This document shows, in pieces, positions 10,805 through 19,460 of a DNA stretch of 64,000 bases. The notes under the pieces are model-generated. The model was not told the DNA's origin and made no database searches. It saw nothing but the letters and a program-made list of their open reading frames with translations. Source of the stretch: Candidatus Accumulibacter similis. Its GTDB lineage: Bacteria > Pseudomonadota > Gammaproteobacteria > Burkholderiales > Rhodocyclaceae. The stretch's first letter is position 1, and each line of letters begins with the position of its first letter. The DNA is taken from the NCBI GenBank assembly GCA_013347225.1, contig CP054595.1:1550001-1614000 (forward strand), in the 5' to 3' direction. A program made the position numbers and the translations under genes.

Positions 10805-11626
10805 GTGAGCAGGACTGTGGTGCTGCATCTCGTCTCGCATGCCTCGGGTGAACTGGTCGAGATGCTGGCGCGCAACGCCGTCACCCAGCTTGCCGGGGTC
10901 GAGGTCAGGCGCCGGTTGTGGAAGATGGTCCGCCGCCTCGACCAGGTGCCGGAAATCCTCGGCGTGCTCGCCGCCAGCCCCGGTTACGTCCTGCACAGCA
11001 TCAGCCACAGCGATGTCCGCGAAGCCCTCGAGGAGGGCTGTCGGCATCTCGGGCTCCCCTTCCAGTTCGCGCTCGAGCCGCTGATCGGCCAGCTCGCCGA
11101 ATACACGGGGGCGGCCGTCCTGTCGCATCACAGCTCCGGCGATGTCTTCGACGAGGATTACTTCCGCCGCGTCGAGGCGATGAAATACACCCTCGCGCAC
11201 GACGACGGCGTGGACAGCGACGACCTCGACGGTGCCGACGTGATCATCGTCGGCGTTTCGCGCGCGACGAAGACGCCGACCTGCATGTATCTCGCGTCGC
11301 GCGGCATCAAGGCGGCGAACGTGCCGCTGGTGCCGGGCGCGCCGCTGCCGGCCGGGCTGCTGCGCGCGAACGGGCCGCTGATCGTCGGCCTGACCGTCGA
11401 TCCGGCACGCCTGGCGATGATCCGTGCCGCCCGCCTGAGCGCGCTGAAGGACCAATCGAACGGCGACTACGCCGACCTCGATGCCCTGCGCAAGGAGGTG
11501 CTGGAAGCTCGTCGCCTGTTCATCCGCCGCGGCTGGCCGATCATCGATGCCAGCCACCGCTCGATCGAGCAGACGGCGTCGATGATCATCGACATGCTGC
11601 GCAAGCGGGCCGGCGAGGCGAACTAG
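10805..11626 (+). CDS. ppsR: PEP synthase regulatory protein (kinase/pyrophosphorylase)
   Basis: This 273-residue protein belongs to the DUF299/PPDK-PEPS regulator family, which inactivates PEP synthase by ADP-dependent threonine phosphorylation and reactivates it by Pi-dependent pyrophosphorylysis. The P-loop-like GVSRATKTP followed by CMYLASRGIKAANVPLVPG is diagnostic, and HLVSHASGE at the N-terminus replaces the usual HxVSDSTGE. The GTG at 10805 with GAGGA upstream gives the normal length. An ATG at 10751 would overlap the SDR gene and is less likely. The target ppsA is not in the window. It controls the pyruvate/PEP switch between glycolysis and gluconeogenesis. Confidence 0.93.
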   Translation: MSRTVVLHLVSHASGELVEMLARNAVTQLAGVEVRRRLWKMVRRLDQVPEILGVLAASPGYVLHSISHSDVREALEEGCRHLGLPFQFALEPLIGQLAEYTGAAVLSHHSSGDVFDEDYFRRVEAMKYTLAHDDGVDSDDLDGADVIIVGVSRATKTPTCMYLASRGIKAANVPLVPGAPLPAGLLRANGPLIVGLTVDPARLAMIRAARLSALKDQSNGDYADLDALRKEVLEARRLFIRRGWPIIDASHRSIEQTASMIIDMLRKRAGEAN

Positions 11627-11632
11627 CGCGCG

Positions 11633-11649
11633 CGGCGGCCGCGCCGCCG
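11633..11649. terminator. GC-rich hairpin between convergent ppsR and azlD
   Basis: A 7-bp inverted repeat, CGGCGGC with its complement around a CGC loop, lies between two convergent genes. There is no U-tract; it could act in both directions, but support is weak. Confidence 0.3.
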
Positions 11650-11666
11650 GGTCATCGGCTGCCCGC

Positions 11667-11987
11667 CTAGAACCACAGGCGATGCAGGAAGAAGGCCGCC
11701 AGGCCGATGGCGATGGTCGCCAGCAGGTTGCGCGTGACGATGCCGGCGGCGAGGCTGCAAAGGGCGGCGATCAGGTAGGGGTTGGCGGCGGAGAGCTGCC
11801 ATTGACCGTCGGGCAGCAGGACGGCGGGCACGGTGATGGCGGTGAGCACCGCCGGCGGGATGAAGCGCAGCGAGTCGGCCAGCCAGGCCGAGAGGCTGAT
11901 CCGGTCGGCGAGGCCGAAGAGCAGGTAGCGGATGCCGAAGGTCACCGCGAACATGCCGGCGATCAGCCACAGCTCGTCTGCGCTCAT
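11667..11987 (-). CDS. azlD: AzlD-family branched-chain amino-acid exporter subunit
   Basis: This 106-residue membrane protein has about four helices. [23 protein letters not shown] is characteristic of AzlD. Together with AzlC it forms a LIV-E type exporter for branched-chain amino acids. Its ATG overlaps the azlC stop by four bases (ATGA). The frame is open further upstream, but the junction fixes the start. Confidence 0.9.
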   Translation of the reverse strand: MSADELWLIAGMFAVTFGIRYLLFGLADRISLSAWLADSLRFIPPAVLTAITVPAVLLPDGQWQLSAANPYLIAALCSLAAGIVTRNLLATIAIGLAAFFLHRLWF

Positions 11988-12712
11988 CGCCCGGCGACCG
12001 CCGCTTGTGCCCGCCGCAGCCGCTGCGCCAGCAGGCCGGAGGCGATGCCCGCGAAGGCGGAGACGAGGATCCCGAGCTTGTAGGGCATGGCCAGAGTCAG
12101 CAGCGAGGCGGCGCCGGCGGTGAGGACACTGATCGCCACCGGCAGCGTCCGCACGAAGGGAATGATCATGCCGATGAAGGTCACCGGCATCGCCACGTCG
12201 AGCCCCCAGCTCCGGGCATCGGGAATGCGGTTGCCGAGCAGCAGCCCGGCAAAGCAGCACAATTGCCAGTTGAGGTACATCGCGATCGACGATCCCAGCT
12301 GGTACCAGTGTTTGCAGGTCGACGCGTCGGCGCGCTGGAAGCGGTGCACGGTGACGGCGAAGGTCTCGTCGGTCAACCAGAAGGCCAGCGGAATCCGCCA
12401 GCGCTGCGGCAGGCTGCGCAGATGGGGGAGCAGGGTGGCGCTGTACAGCATGTGGCGCAGGTTCACGATCAGTGTCGTCAGGACGATGATCGCCACCGGC
12501 GTCTGCGCGGCGACGAGTCCGACGGCGATGAACTGCGACGAACCGGCGAAGACGAAGGCCGACATCGCCAGGGCGGCGGCGAACGACAGTCCGGAAGTCG
12601 CGGCGATGGCGCCGTAGATCAGCCCGAAGGGCAGGGCGCCGAGCAGCAGTGGCAGCGTGTCGCGCACGCCGGCGATGAACTCCTGCCGGCGCAGGGATGA
12701 TTGCTCGTTCAT
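11984..12712 (-). CDS. azlC: AzlC-family branched-chain amino-acid exporter subunit
   Basis: This 242-residue multi-pass membrane protein has AzlC signatures: [16 protein letters not shown] near the N-terminus, [12 protein letters not shown], the [15 protein letters not shown] motif and [12 protein letters not shown]. It works with AzlD to export branched-chain amino acids or analogues. The ATG at 12712 gives the standard N-terminus ([15 protein letters not shown]). A longer start at 12769 is possible but adds residues not typical of the family. Confidence 0.9.
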   Translation of the reverse strand: MNEQSSLRRQEFIAGVRDTLPLLLGALPFGLIYGAIAATSGLSFAAALAMSAFVFAGSSQFIAVGLVAAQTPVAIIVLTTLIVNLRHMLYSATLLPHLRSLPQRWRIPLAFWLTDETFAVTVHRFQRADASTCKHWYQLGSSIAMYLNWQLCCFAGLLLGNRIPDARSWGLDVAMPVTFIGMIIPFVRTLPVAISVLTAGAASLLTLAMPYKLGILVSAFAGIASGLLAQRLRRAQAAVAGR

Positions 12713-12869
12713 TGGCCGCTTGGCGATCCAGGCTGTCGTCGGGGACCCGGATCTTACTACCGAATGCATGCCGCTCCGCCGCTGCCTTCGCCGCCCGCCG
12801 GCGGCGCCCGCACCGGCGCGGGTCGGGACGGCCTGTGCGGTCGCCGGCACCGGTCCGCTGCCGGCAGGC

Positions 12870-13805
12870 TCAGCCGCCGAGCGCGGCGGCAAGCGTGCGG
12901 ATATTGTGGCGCATCATGCCGAGGTAGCTGTCGCCCGCAGTCCCGGGTGGTGACAGCGAGTCGGAGTACAGCGTCCCGCCGATGCGCGCCCCCGATTCCC
13001 GGCTGATCCGCTCGAGTAGGCGCGGGTCGGTGATGTTCTCGACGAAGATGGCCCGGATCTTCTCGCGGCGAATCTGCCTGATGATGGCGGCGACCTCGCC
13101 GGCCGATGCTTCGGCATCGGTGCTGACACCGACAGGAGCGATGAAGCGGATGCCGTAGGCGCTGCCGAAGTAGGCAAAGGCGTCATGCGAAGTGACCACC
13201 TTGCGCTGCGCGGCCGGCATGGCGGCGAAGGCGCTGCGGGCCTCACGGTCGAGCGCCGCCAGTTCCTCCTGCAGGCGGACGGCGTTGGCGGCGTAGGTGG
13301 CGCGGTTGGCAGGGTCGGCAGCGGCCAGTGCCTGCGCGATGTTCGCCACGTAGCGGCCGCCATTGGCGACATCCTGCCAGGCATGCGGGTCGACATCGTC
13401 GCCGTGCCGGTGGCCCTTGCCGCCTTCCTCGTGGACTCCGCGGATCGGCCTGATGCCCTTGCTGGCAACGGCGAGCTGGCCGCGATAGCCGGACGACTTG
13501 ACCAGACGGTCGATCCAGCCCTCGAATCCGAGACCGTTGACGATCACCAGGTGGGCGCGCGCCAGCGTTCGCGCGTCGCTCGGCGTTGGCTGATAGACGT
13601 GCGCATCGGCGCCTGCACCGACCAGCGTGTGCACCTCGACGAGATTGCCACCGATCTTCTGCGTCAGGTCGCCGAGGATGCTGAAGCTGGCGACGACCGG
13701 CAACCTCTCGGCCGCGTTGCCGCTGCCGTGCAGGCTGCCGCCGATGCCCGACAGCAGCAGGACACGCAGCAGCCATCCGAGGGCAGCGAAGAGCTTCGAG
13801 TTCAT
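12870..13805 (-). CDS. Metal (Zn/Mn) ABC transporter substrate-binding protein
   Basis: This 311-residue cluster A-I binding protein has an N-terminal signal or lipid-anchor-like hydrophobic stretch (residues 5-25). Likely metal ligands are His69 (GADAHVYQP), His141 (VDPHAWQD), an acidic residue near STDAEAS, and the Asp in TLYSDSL. A short His-rich loop ([13 protein letters not shown], residues 125-137) just before His141 favours zinc, though manganese is possible. GGAG lies 7 bases before the ATG. It is the last gene of a leftward transporter operon; the permease gene ends only about 20 bases upstream. Confidence 0.88.
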   Translation of the reverse strand: MNSKLFAALGWLLRVLLLSGIGGSLHGSGNAAERLPVVASFSILGDLTQKIGGNLVEVHTLVGAGADAHVYQPTPSDARTLARAHLVIVNGLGFEGWIDRLVKSSGYRGQLAVASKGIRPIRGVHEEGGKGHRHGDDVDPHAWQDVANGGRYVANIAQALAAADPANRATYAANAVRLQEELAALDREARSAFAAMPAAQRKVVTSHDAFAYFGSAYGIRFIAPVGVSTDAEASAGEVAAIIRQIRREKIRAIFVENITDPRLLERISRESGARIGGTLYSDSLSPPGTAGDSYLGMMRHNIRTLAAALGG

Positions 13806-13824
13806 CCCGTTTCTCCGTGTATGT

Positions 13825-14706
13825 TCAACGTTCGAAATGCCAGCCCGATCGCCAGCGGCTGGCCAGCGGCCCGAGCGGGCCGAGGGCCAGCGACAGCAGG
13901 TAGGCCGTGCCAAGGGTGAGGACGATCGCCGGCCCGGCCGGCAGGTCGGCGTGGTACGACAGCAGCAGTCCGGCGAGCGATCCGGCAAAGGCGATGCTGC
14001 TGGCAATCAGCAGCAGCGGCCCGACGTTGCATGCCCAGAGGCGCGCGGCGGCCGCCGGCAGGATCATGATGCCGACCGCCATCAGAGTGCCGAGGGCGTG
14101 AAAGCCGGCGATCAGGTTGAGCACCAGCAGGACCATGAAGCCGTAGTGGGCCAGCGGCGAGAGGCGGCTGATGCGCGCCAGGAAGGACGGGTCGCAGGCC
14201 TCGAGGACGAACAGGCGCAGCCCGACGGCCAGGGCGACGATCGACAGCGAGGCGAAGGCGCCGAGCAACAGCAGCGCCGGATCGTCCAGCGCCAGCACGC
14301 TGCCGAAGAGAACGTGCAGCAGATCGACGCTGCTGCCGCGCAGGGAGATGATCAGCACGCCGGCCGAGAGAGAAAGCAGGTAGAAGGTGGCGAGGCTCGT
14401 GTCCTCCTTGATCACCGTGTTGCGGGCGATGCCGCCGGCGAGCAGGGCGACGGCGAGGCCGGCGACGAGGCCGCCGAGAGTCATTGCCGGCAGCGACAGG
14501 CCGGCGACCAGATAACCGATGGCGGCACCCGGCAGGATGGCGTGCGACATCGCGTCGCCGGCCAGGCTCATGCGGCGCAGCATCAGGAAGACGCCGATCG
14601 GCGTCGCGCCGAGCGACAGCGCGAGGCAGCCGGCGAGCGCCCGGCGCATGAAGGCGAACTCGACGAAGGGCGAGAACAGCGGCAGGCTCGACAGGAAGTC
14701 GCTCAT
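13825..14706 (-). CDS. Metal (Zn/Mn) ABC transporter permease
   Basis: This 293-residue ABC-3 family permease has about eight hydrophobic segments. The motif RRMSLAGDAMSHAILPGAAIGYL is the usual cytoplasmic coupling region, and FHALGTLMAVGIMILPAAAARLW is a conserved late segment of ZnuB/MntB proteins. The ATG overlaps the stop of the ATPase gene in an ATGA junction. Confidence 0.9.
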   Translation of the reverse strand: MSDFLSSLPLFSPFVEFAFMRRALAGCLALSLGATPIGVFLMLRRMSLAGDAMSHAILPGAAIGYLVAGLSLPAMTLGGLVAGLAVALLAGGIARNTVIKEDTSLATFYLLSLSAGVLIISLRGSSVDLLHVLFGSVLALDDPALLLLGAFASLSIVALAVGLRLFVLEACDPSFLARISRLSPLAHYGFMVLLVLNLIAGFHALGTLMAVGIMILPAAAARLWACNVGPLLLIASSIAFAGSLAGLLLSYHADLPAGPAIVLTLGTAYLLSLALGPLGPLASRWRSGWHFER

Positions 14707-15482
14707 GGCGCGTCCCGGTCGACCTGGCAGATGGCTGCCCCGGTGCCGTCGCCGTGTCCTTCGGCGAGTCGCCGGGCACGCTGCAGGTTGGCCGTGGTCA
14801 GGACGCTCGCCGTCTCGCCGCGCGCCACCAGTTCGCGTGCCAGCAGAAGCGCTTCCGGGTACTCCTGGCGAACGTGCGCGAGATCGTGCAGGACGGCGAT
14901 CACCGTCCGCCCCTCGTCGTGCCATTGGCGAACCAGCGTCGCCAGGTCGCGGACGCTGGCGGCATCGATGGCGCCGTATGGTTCGTCGAGCAGCACCAGC
15001 GGTGCGTCCTGCAGCATGAGGCGGGCGAACAGCGCGCGCTGCAACTGTCCGCCGGACAGGGCGCCGATCGGGCGCTTCTCCAGTCCGAGCAGACCGACGC
15101 GTTCGATCGCTTCGTGCACCCGATGCCGGCGCTCGCGGCCGAGGCCGAGAAATGCGCCGATCTCGCGCCACAGCCCCATGGCGACGAAGTCATGAACGAC
15201 GATCGGGAAACTCTGGTCGAGGGTGGCCTGTTGCGTCAGGTAGGCGATCTGGCGGCGATCGAGGCCGCCCCGCTCGATCCTGCCCTGCAGCGGTCGCAAT
15301 TCGCCGGCAATCGCCTTCAGCAGCGTCGACTTGCCGGCGCCGTTGGGTCCGACGATGGCGAGCAGGCTGCCGTTGGCGATCTCGCCCTGCAGGTGGTGCA
15401 CTGCCGGATGCCGGTTGTAGCCCAGGGTCAGGTTGTCGAAGCGCAGCAGCGCTGCGGCGCGCGGGTCGGCGGCGAAGTTCAC
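14703..15482 (-). CDS. Metal (Zn/Mn) ABC transporter ATP-binding protein
   Basis: This 259-residue ATPase has Walker A GPNGAGKST, signature LSGGQLQRA, Walker B LVLLDEPYGAID and switch His in AVLHDLAHV, as in ZnuC/MntB-type subunits. The GTG at 15482 overlaps the stop of an upstream short membrane ORF (GTGA), which fits the family length. The ribosome-binding site is weak, so translation may depend on coupling. The frame is open upstream without family similarity. It energises the permease encoded next to it. Confidence 0.88.
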   Translation of the reverse strand: MNFAADPRAAALLRFDNLTLGYNRHPAVHHLQGEIANGSLLAIVGPNGAGKSTLLKAIAGELRPLQGRIERGGLDRRQIAYLTQQATLDQSFPIVVHDFVAMGLWREIGAFLGLGRERRHRVHEAIERVGLLGLEKRPIGALSGGQLQRALFARLMLQDAPLVLLDEPYGAIDAASVRDLATLVRQWHDEGRTVIAVLHDLAHVRQEYPEALLLARELVARGETASVLTTANLQRARRLAEGHGDGTGAAICQVDRDAP

Positions 15483-15631
15483 GCCAGTGCCCAGAGGATG
15501 ACGCTCCAGAGGAGGAGCAGCGCAGCGGCCGCCGCCGCCAGGCGGACGACGGCGCCGGCGCACAGCACCGGGCTGCTGGCCGGAAGCCGCGGCGGGCGCG
15601 GCGGAGCTGAAGGTCGGGTGGTCGGCGACAT
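15479..15631 (-). CDS. Small putative membrane protein upstream of the metal transporter
   Basis: This 50-residue frame has a Pro/Arg-rich N-terminus and one C-terminal membrane helix (residues 29-48, VRLAAAAAALLLLWSVILWA). Its stop overlaps the GTG of the ATPase gene by four bases. Its start lies about 70 bases downstream of the palindrome at 15703. No family is recognised and no strong ribosome-binding site is visible. It may be a small transporter-associated peptide or simply a coupling leader. Confidence 0.4.
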   Translation of the reverse strand: MSPTTRPSAPPRPPRLPASSPVLCAGAVVRLAAAAAALLLLWSVILWALA

Positions 15632-15702
15632 GCGAGGCGAAGAGGGCTCTGTGGTCCGGGCTTTGTGGCGGAGGCCGAATCTTGCCTCTTTCGGGCGCCA
15701 AA

Positions 15703-15717
15703 TGCAACACTGTTGCA
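15703..15717. promoter_or_regulatory. Fur-family-like operator (7-1-7 palindrome)
   Basis: The site TGCAACACTGTTGCA is a perfect 15-bp palindrome (7-1-7), the geometry used by Fur/Zur/Mur regulators, located upstream of the metal ABC operon. The sequence differs from the common AT-rich Zur box, so the assignment rests on context and geometry. Confidence 0.5.
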
Positions 15718-15935
15718 AAAAAATGGATCATTCCGGCGGCGTTGCCGGCGTGGCGCCGTGTCGTCCTGATGCGCACCTGTTCGGCCGCCAGGAGTGGCAT
15801 CGTCGGCGCCCGCTGGTCGGCCAGCGCGCCAGCGAAGCGCGCGCTCTGCAGGCACCTCCCAATCGGGCACCTCTCATTCTTGCCTCGACTGCTCGGCCGC
15901 GTTGCTCGCCGACCCGATTCAGTCGACTGTCAGGG

Positions 15936-16949
15936 TCATGCCGTCACCGCAATGCCGCGGTAGCTCGACGGCGCCATGCCACTCCAGCGCCGGAAGGCAC
16001 GGGTGAAGGCGCTCTGGTCGGAAAAACCTAGGAGGAAGGTGATCTCGGTGATCGACTTGCCAGGATCGTCGAGATAGCGTCGAGCCAGTTCGTGGCGGGT
16101 TTCGTCGACGACGCTCTGGAAGGTCAGGCCGAGCGCGGCCAGCCTGCGTTGCAGGCTGCGCTGGCTGAGGCCGAGTGAGTGCGCCACTGCTGGCGCCGAC
16201 GGCATGCCCGAGGTCAGGTGCTGCAGGATGGTCGTCTTGCAGCGGCTGACGATGTCGTCGGCGAACAGACCCGCCAATTGTTCGCTGAGGAACGTGTCGA
16301 AGGTGTTGGCGAGCGGGATGTTGGCTGAGGGCAGGGGCGCGTTGGCCACCTCGCTGGCGAGCAGAAAGGCGTCGGCAGGCTCGCCGAAGGCGATCGGGCA
16401 ACCAAAGAAGGCGTGCCAGGGTTCCGGGTTGGCAGGTTCGGGTCGGCGCAGCTGGACGCTCACCGGGCTCAGCGAGTGGCCGGCATTGACCCGGCACATG
16501 GCGATCAGGATCGACAACGAGAAGTCGGTCAGCAGTGGTCCGACAGCGGCGTCGCCGCGCCCGTGGTCGAAGCCGAGGCGTACGCCGTCGCATTCCTGGG
16601 AACAGCGGCACCTGATGCGGCTGCCAAGAATGCGCGAGAAACGCTCCATCCGTTTCAGTCCGGTATGCAGCGTCCGACTCGACAGCCAGGCGTAACCCAT
16701 CGTCCCGAGATTGGACGGATGCCAGCATTCGGCGGCGCGCAGGGCGAAGGCCTCGTCGCCGATCTCTGCGGCGGCGAGCGACAGGGCGATGTCAGCCAGG
16801 CGACCCGGCAGGCGCGCCTGCACGTCGCGCAGCGTTTCCGGGGCGACGCCGAGAGTCTTGCGAAACTGTTCCGGATCGATCCCGTGCACCTCGACCAGAC
16901 GCAGCAGGATCAACCAGACAGTTGCCAGCGTGCTCCCCGATTCGTCCAT
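15936..16949 (-). CDS. AraC-family transcriptional regulator (OruR/arabinose-binding-like N-domain)
   Basis: This 337-residue regulator has an N-terminal effector/dimerisation domain (residues about 15-200) of the type found in OruR and related regulators. The C-terminal double helix-turn-helix (about 235-335) shows AHSLGLSQRSLQRRLAALG and ITEITFLLGFSDQSAFTRAFRRWSGMAPSSYR, a very typical AraC signature. The ATG at 16949 has GAGGAG immediately before it; a TTG ten codons upstream is possible. The regulated genes are unknown. The divergent neighbour is the GGDEF-EAL gene. Confidence 0.9.
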   Translation of the reverse strand: MDESGSTLATVWLILLRLVEVHGIDPEQFRKTLGVAPETLRDVQARLPGRLADIALSLAAAEIGDEAFALRAAECWHPSNLGTMGYAWLSSRTLHTGLKRMERFSRILGSRIRCRCSQECDGVRLGFDHGRGDAAVGPLLTDFSLSILIAMCRVNAGHSLSPVSVQLRRPEPANPEPWHAFFGCPIAFGEPADAFLLASEVANAPLPSANIPLANTFDTFLSEQLAGLFADDIVSRCKTTILQHLTSGMPSAPAVAHSLGLSQRSLQRRLAALGLTFQSVVDETRHELARRYLDDPGKSITEITFLLGFSDQSAFTRAFRRWSGMAPSSYRGIAVTA

Positions 16950-17045
16950 GCTCCTCTGGTCCCGTGCAATGGCTGTCAACGACGGCCGCCATGGTCATGC
17001 GATTGGCGCCCCGAGTCAAGCGGCGGCGGCAGCCGTCGAGTACGC

Positions 17046-18476
17046 TTGCCCAGACCGGCAGATGGAGCGAACGCAGCGACGGTCGCTCGCCTGCAGCCGG
17101 CAAGGAGCGGGATCATCAAACGGCGGGGAACGAGAAGCGGCAGCAAGCGGGCGCGTGCAGGGGCAGTCAGCGGAGCACGGCCTGCGGCTTGCGACGAGAC
17201 GACCGGATTCCAGTTGCGCAGCGCCGCGTCGCGCGTCGTGGCGCGCCTGTTTGCCACGACGGAACTGGCGAACGCAGCGTTGTCTGCCCTCTGGCTCGAC
17301 CTCGACCGTTTTCGCCAGGTCAATGAGTCCTTTGGTTACGCCGAGGCGGACGCCGTCATCGCCTGCATTGCCGGCCGCGTGCGGTCGGTGGTTGGCGATG
17401 GAGCCACCCTGCTGCGGATGGGAAGCGACGAATTCGCCGTGTTGCTTCCCGCGGTCGAGACGCCGGACGCCGAGCGGATTGCCGGCCGGTTGCTGGCCGT
17501 CATCGATCAGCCGATCTCCCTTGGCGGCTTCCTCTTCCGTCCTTCGGTGAGTATCGGCATCACCTGGCGGCAGGCGGCCGACGATCCGTTGCGCCTGCTC
17601 GAGCGGGCCGACCGTGCGATGAGCGAAGCCAAGCGGCAGGGCGGCAATCGCTTCGTCGTCCTCGCCGCCGAGCCACCGCGCACGATGTCCGGATCGTGGG
17701 CGGCGCGGCAGGATCTGGAGATCGAGAGCGTGTTGCACGCTGCGCTCGCGACCGGCGATCTCGAACTGCACTATCAGCCCATCGTTCGTCCCGGCGGCGG
17801 CGTCGAGGCGGTCGAGGCGCTGATGCGCTGCGCCGTCGGCGGCCGCCAGCTTTCCCCGCTGCAGGTCGTAGCGGTGGCCGAAAGGACCGGGCTGATCGTG
17901 CGGCTCGGCGAATGGAGCCTGCTGCAGGGTGCGCGCTGCGCCGCTCGTCTGCGCGAGCAGGGCAGCCAGACCAAGGTGGCGATCAATGTCTCGCGGCTGC
18001 AGCTTTGCTCGCCGAACTTTCTCAGCGTCCTGCATGCGGCACTGATCTGCAGCCGGCTGCCGGCCGACGCGATCGAACTCGAACTGACCGAGTCACTCTT
18101 CATGGACATTTCTCCGGTCGTGCAGGCGAACCTGCGCGGCGCGCGCGAAGGGGGCGTCGGCCTGGCGATCGATGACTTCGGTACCGGCTATTCGAGTCTC
18201 GCGAACCTGAAGGATCTGCCGGCGACCAAGCTGAAGTTCGATCGTGCCTTCATCAGGGAACTGCCGGGCGACCGCCGCGCCTTCGCCATCCTGAGCGCGA
18301 TCACTCGTCTGGCCGGTGAACTGGGAATGGTAGTCGTCGCCGAGGGGGTCGAGACGGCGGCGCAACTCACCGCCTGCGAGGCGGCACGGGTGGACGCGAC
18401 GCAGGGGTTCCTGCACGCGAAGCCGATGTCCGAGGAGGCGTTGTTACGGTGGATGAAGACCGCAGGAACCCCTTGA
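17046..18476 (+). CDS. GGDEF-EAL domain protein (cyclic-di-GMP turnover), start uncertain
   Basis: From the TTG at 17046 the protein would be 476 residues: a degenerate GGDEF domain (about 50-205) with GSDEF instead of GGDEF, then an EAL domain (about 225-470). The EAL part keeps its catalytic set: EALMR, the Asn in INVSR, ELTES, DDFGTGYSS, the Lys in KFDRAF and EGVET, so phosphodiesterase activity is likely, while cyclase activity is doubtful. No ATG in this frame lies between the divergent araC gene and the domain; TTG 17046 is the only standard alternative start before it. AAGGAG at 17102 has no standard start behind it. A frameshift near the 5' end is possible. The stop overlaps the next ATG. 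Confidence 0.8.
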   Translation: MPRPADGANAATVARLQPARSGIIKRRGTRSGSKRARAGAVSGARPAACDETTGFQLRSAASRVVARLFATTELANAALSALWLDLDRFRQVNESFGYAEADAVIACIAGRVRSVVGDGATLLRMGSDEFAVLLPAVETPDAERIAGRLLAVIDQPISLGGFLFRPSVSIGITWRQAADDPLRLLERADRAMSEAKRQGGNRFVVLAAEPPRTMSGSWAARQDLEIESVLHAALATGDLELHYQPIVRPGGGVEAVEALMRCAVGGRQLSPLQVVAVAERTGLIVRLGEWSLLQGARCAARLREQGSQTKVAINVSRLQLCSPNFLSVLHAALICSRLPADAIELELTESLFMDISPVVQANLRGAREGGVGLAIDDFGTGYSSLANLKDLPATKLKFDRAFIRELPGDRRAFAILSAITRLAGELGMVVVAEGVETAAQLTACEAARVDATQGFLHAKPMSEEALLRWMKTAGTP

Positions 18477-19347
18477 TGGACGCCGGTTCGGCGGGCCGGG
18501 TGGCGGTGGAGACGGCACTCGAGGCCAATCTCCGGGCGATCGACATTCCGCCGCGACCGCTGATCATCGACCGCATCGGCAGCGAGATGCTGCAGGAGAA
18601 CCCGTGCCTGCGTCGCGTCGGGCAACTGATCAGCGCCGACGTCGGGCTCGCGGCCGGCCTCATCAAGACCGCCAGTTCGCCATCATTCGGTCTGCGCGCG
18701 CGTGTGCGTTCGGTCGCCGAAGCGCTGATGCTGCTTGGTCTCGAGGTGACGAGCCGCGCGGTTGCCGCGTCAGCCTGCGCCGCGCCTTTCCCAACAGCGG
18801 CCACTACGTCCGCTTCTGGGACGCGTCGGCGCGCATCGCCGCGCTTTCCGGCTGGCTGGCGCAGGAAGTGAAGCTGCCTGGCCTGAATGCTGCCGAGGCC
18901 TATACCTTCGGCCTGTTCCGCGATTGCGGAATCGTCATTCTCCTGCGCCGGCTGCCCACTTACGGGCAGACGCTGGCGCGTGCCAACGGCGACGCCGAGC
19001 GTTCCTTCACCGTTGTCGAACGGGCAGACCAGCCGACCGATCACGCGGTCATCGGTGCTCTGATGGCGGTCGACTGGTGGCTCCCCGATGACATCTGCCA
19101 GGCGATCCGGCATCACCACGACCGCGCGGCGCTCGTTCCTGGCGAGTCGGAACTGCCGGCGCTCAGCCGGCGCCTGATAGCCGTCAGCCAGACTGCCGAA
19201 CACCTCCTGCAGGAACTGCGTGGCGCGAGTCGGACGCAGGAGTGGGCAAAACTCGGCGGCGCGTGCCTGCCGCTGCTCGGCATCGATGAAGACCACCTGC
19301 GCCGGATGCACGCCGCGGCGACGGCGATCATCGACGCGGCCGACTGA
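18476..19347 (+). pseudogene. HDOD-domain gene broken by a one-base frameshift
   Basis: The ATG overlaps the EAL stop (TGATG) and has AGGA upstream. The first frame carries the N-terminal half of an HDOD domain (PPRPLIIDRIGSEM, LLGLEVTSRAVAAS). The homologous C-terminal half continues in a different frame (SLRRAFPNSGHYVRFWDASARIA, then GLFRDCGIVILL) to the stop at 19347. One missing base near 18769 restores a smooth protein of about 290 residues. HDOD proteins act in cyclic-di-GMP and signalling networks, matching the upstream partner. It is either a true mutation or a sequence error. Confidence 0.75.
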
Positions 19348-19460
19348 GCGGCGGCGGCAATCCGCGTGCGCGACCGGGATCCCGGCTGGCTCCGACTGGT
19401 CAGGCGCCACTGCGGTGCGCGATAATCATGCCTCCCTCGCCAGCGAGCAAGCAGGGCCAC

